The notes under the pieces are model-generated. The model saw only the letters and a program-made list of their open reading frames with translations, was not told the origin of the DNA and ran no database searches. The translations under genes and the position numbers were made by a program. From Oceanotoga teriensis (GTDB lineage: Bacteria > Thermotogota > Thermotogae > Petrotogales > Petrotogaceae): 64,000 nucleotides of DNA. Below, piece by piece: positions 63,056 through 64,000 of this stretch (position 1 is the first letter of the stretch; every line of letters begins with the position of its first letter). The DNA lies in assembly GCF_003148465.1 (NCBI RefSeq), contig NZ_QGGI01000004.1, forward strand, positions 1 through 64,000, given 5' to 3'.

Positions 63056-64000
63056 ATGATGAAATATCTACAAAGACTTGGTAGATCTTTAATGTTACCA
63101 GTTGCAGTTTTACCTGCTGCTTCTATACTTATGGGTATAGGATATTGGATTGACCCAGTAGGATGGGGTGGAAATAGCATATTGGCGGCATTTTTAATTA
63201 AAGCTGGTGGAGCTTTAATAGATAATATGGGTATTCTTTTTGCTGTTGGTGTAGCTCTTGGAATGTCTAAAGAAAAAGACGGTTCATCTGGCTTGAGTGG
63301 ACTTGTTGCTTTTATGACAATTACAACATTATTATCAACCGCAGTTGTTTCAAATCTTTTGAAAGTTCCTATTGAAGAAGTAAATCCAGGATTTGGAAAA
63401 ATAAATAATCAATTTATTGGTATATTATCAGGTTTGATAGCAGCACATTGTTATAATAAATTTTCACATGTGAAATTACCAGATTTTTTAGCTTTCTTTA
63501 GTGGTAAAAGACTTGTTCCAATAATGACAGCTGTTTATATGCTTGCTGTTTCTGGAGTATTTTTATTTGTATGGCCTGTTATATATTCTGGACTTGTAGC
63601 ATTTGGTTCAGCAATAGCAAGTCTTGGAGCTTTTGGTGCTGGAATCTACGCTTTTTTCAACAGACTTTTAATACCAACAGGACTTCATCATGCATTGAAT
63701 TCAGTTTTCTGGTTTGATGCCATAGGAATAAATGATATAGGTAATTTCTGGTCAAATACTGCGGCAACATTCCCAGGAGTTACAACGGGTATGTATCAAG
63801 CAGGATTTTTCCCAATAATGATGTTTGGATTACCTGGAGCAGCACTTGCAATGTATCATACTGCTAAAGATAATAAGAAAAAATTAGCTGCAGGACTTTT
63901 AATGGCAGGAGCATTTTCTTCTTTCTTTACAGGAGTTACAGAACCATTAGAATTCTCCTTTATGTTCTTAGCACCTGTATTATATTTTATACATGCTTTA
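63056..64000 (+). CDS. PTS EIIC, glucose/N-acetylglucosamine family (3' end outside)
   Basis: 315 codons in the window with no stop; the gene runs past the right edge. YLQRLGRSLMLPVAVLPAAS at the start and LIPTGLHHALNSVFWF, then FTGVTEPLEF, place it in the glucose/GlcNAc (NagE/PtsG) EIIC group. Whether EIIB and EIIA follow on the same chain cannot be seen; the stand-alone EIIBA at 52330 could serve it. GGGGGAAG precedes the ATG; a second ATG follows at once. Confidence 0.9.
   Translation, partial: MMKYLQRLGRSLMLPVAVLPAASILMGIGYWIDPVGWGGNSILAAFLIKAGGALIDNMGILFAVGVALGMSKEKDGSSGLSGLVAFMTITTLLSTAVVSNLLKVPIEEVNPGFGKINNQFIGILSGLIAAHCYNKFSHVKLPDFLAFFSGKRLVPIMTAVYMLAVSGVFLFVWPVIYSGLVAFGSAIASLGAFGAGIYAFFNRLLIPTGLHHALNSVFWFDAIGINDIGNFWSNTAATFPGVTTGMYQAGFFPIMMFGLPGAALAMYHTAKDNKKKLAAGLLMAGAFSSFFTGVTEPLEFSFMFLAPVLYFIHAL

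Overview
The window is about 64 kb of very AT-rich bacterial DNA, dense with genes and dotted with Rho-independent terminators. Several features point to a diderm fermenter: Sec-exported solute-binding proteins without lipoboxes, an outer-membrane barrel-type protein ending in Phe, ECF vitamin transporters, a complete PTS, and histidine fermentation through formiminotetrahydrofolate. My best inference is a mesophilic member of the Thermotogota (Petrotogaceae-like, e.g. Oceanotoga/Geotoga). Fusobacteriota is the main alternative. This is inferred from gene content and composition, not from a marker gene.

Layout. 0-0.7 kb: the 5' end of an IS110-type recombinase, preceded by a promoter, a 34-codon leader ORF and a terminator/antiterminator arrangement. 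0.7-4 kb: a degenerate S51 peptidase-like protein, a DUF4003 protein, an alpha/beta hydrolase and an HD hydrolase. 4.2-9 kb: histidine-degradation operon hutU-ftcD-hutI-fchA (no hutH here). 9.2-24.3 kb: housekeeping and signalling genes: chemoreceptor, RibU-like ECF S component overlapping a DICT-domain gene, M3 oligopeptidase, MsrB-MsrA fusion, a three-gene signalling operon (hybrid kinase, HD-GYP-like/PilZ-like protein, response regulator), aldo/keto reductase and an EcfT. 24.3-31 kb: ECF S component and double ATPase, pdxST with the divergent regulator pdxR, a MazG-like protein and an AEC permease. 31-33 kb: an Lsa-type ABC-F gene behind an elaborate leader (26-codon ORF, competing hairpins, strong terminator, 11-codon ORF).

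33.3-48.4 kb: about 15 kb of co-oriented genes forming an apparent carbohydrate/phosphoester-utilisation locus. It encodes two paralogous exported PD40-like propellers, a propeller lipoprotein, an outer-membrane barrel-type protein, a ROK repressor, a sugar ABC importer lacking its ATPase, an exported alkaline phosphatase, two exported EEP-family phosphodiesterases, a cytosolic phosphodiesterase, a PHP phosphoesterase and two Gfo/Idh/MocA oxidoreductases, with a third facing them. I do not recognise this combination, and it is the best candidate for an undescribed system.

48.4-64 kb: GNAT; general PTS operon (antiterminator, EIIBA, ptsH, ptsI); Zn uptake operon znuA-fur-znuC-znuB with a Zur-like palindrome; then beta-glucoside and GlcNAc/glucose-type PTS genes. 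Three BglG/LicT-family antiterminators and six RAT/terminator leaders tie these PTS genes into one regulatory network. The last EIIC gene runs off the right edge.
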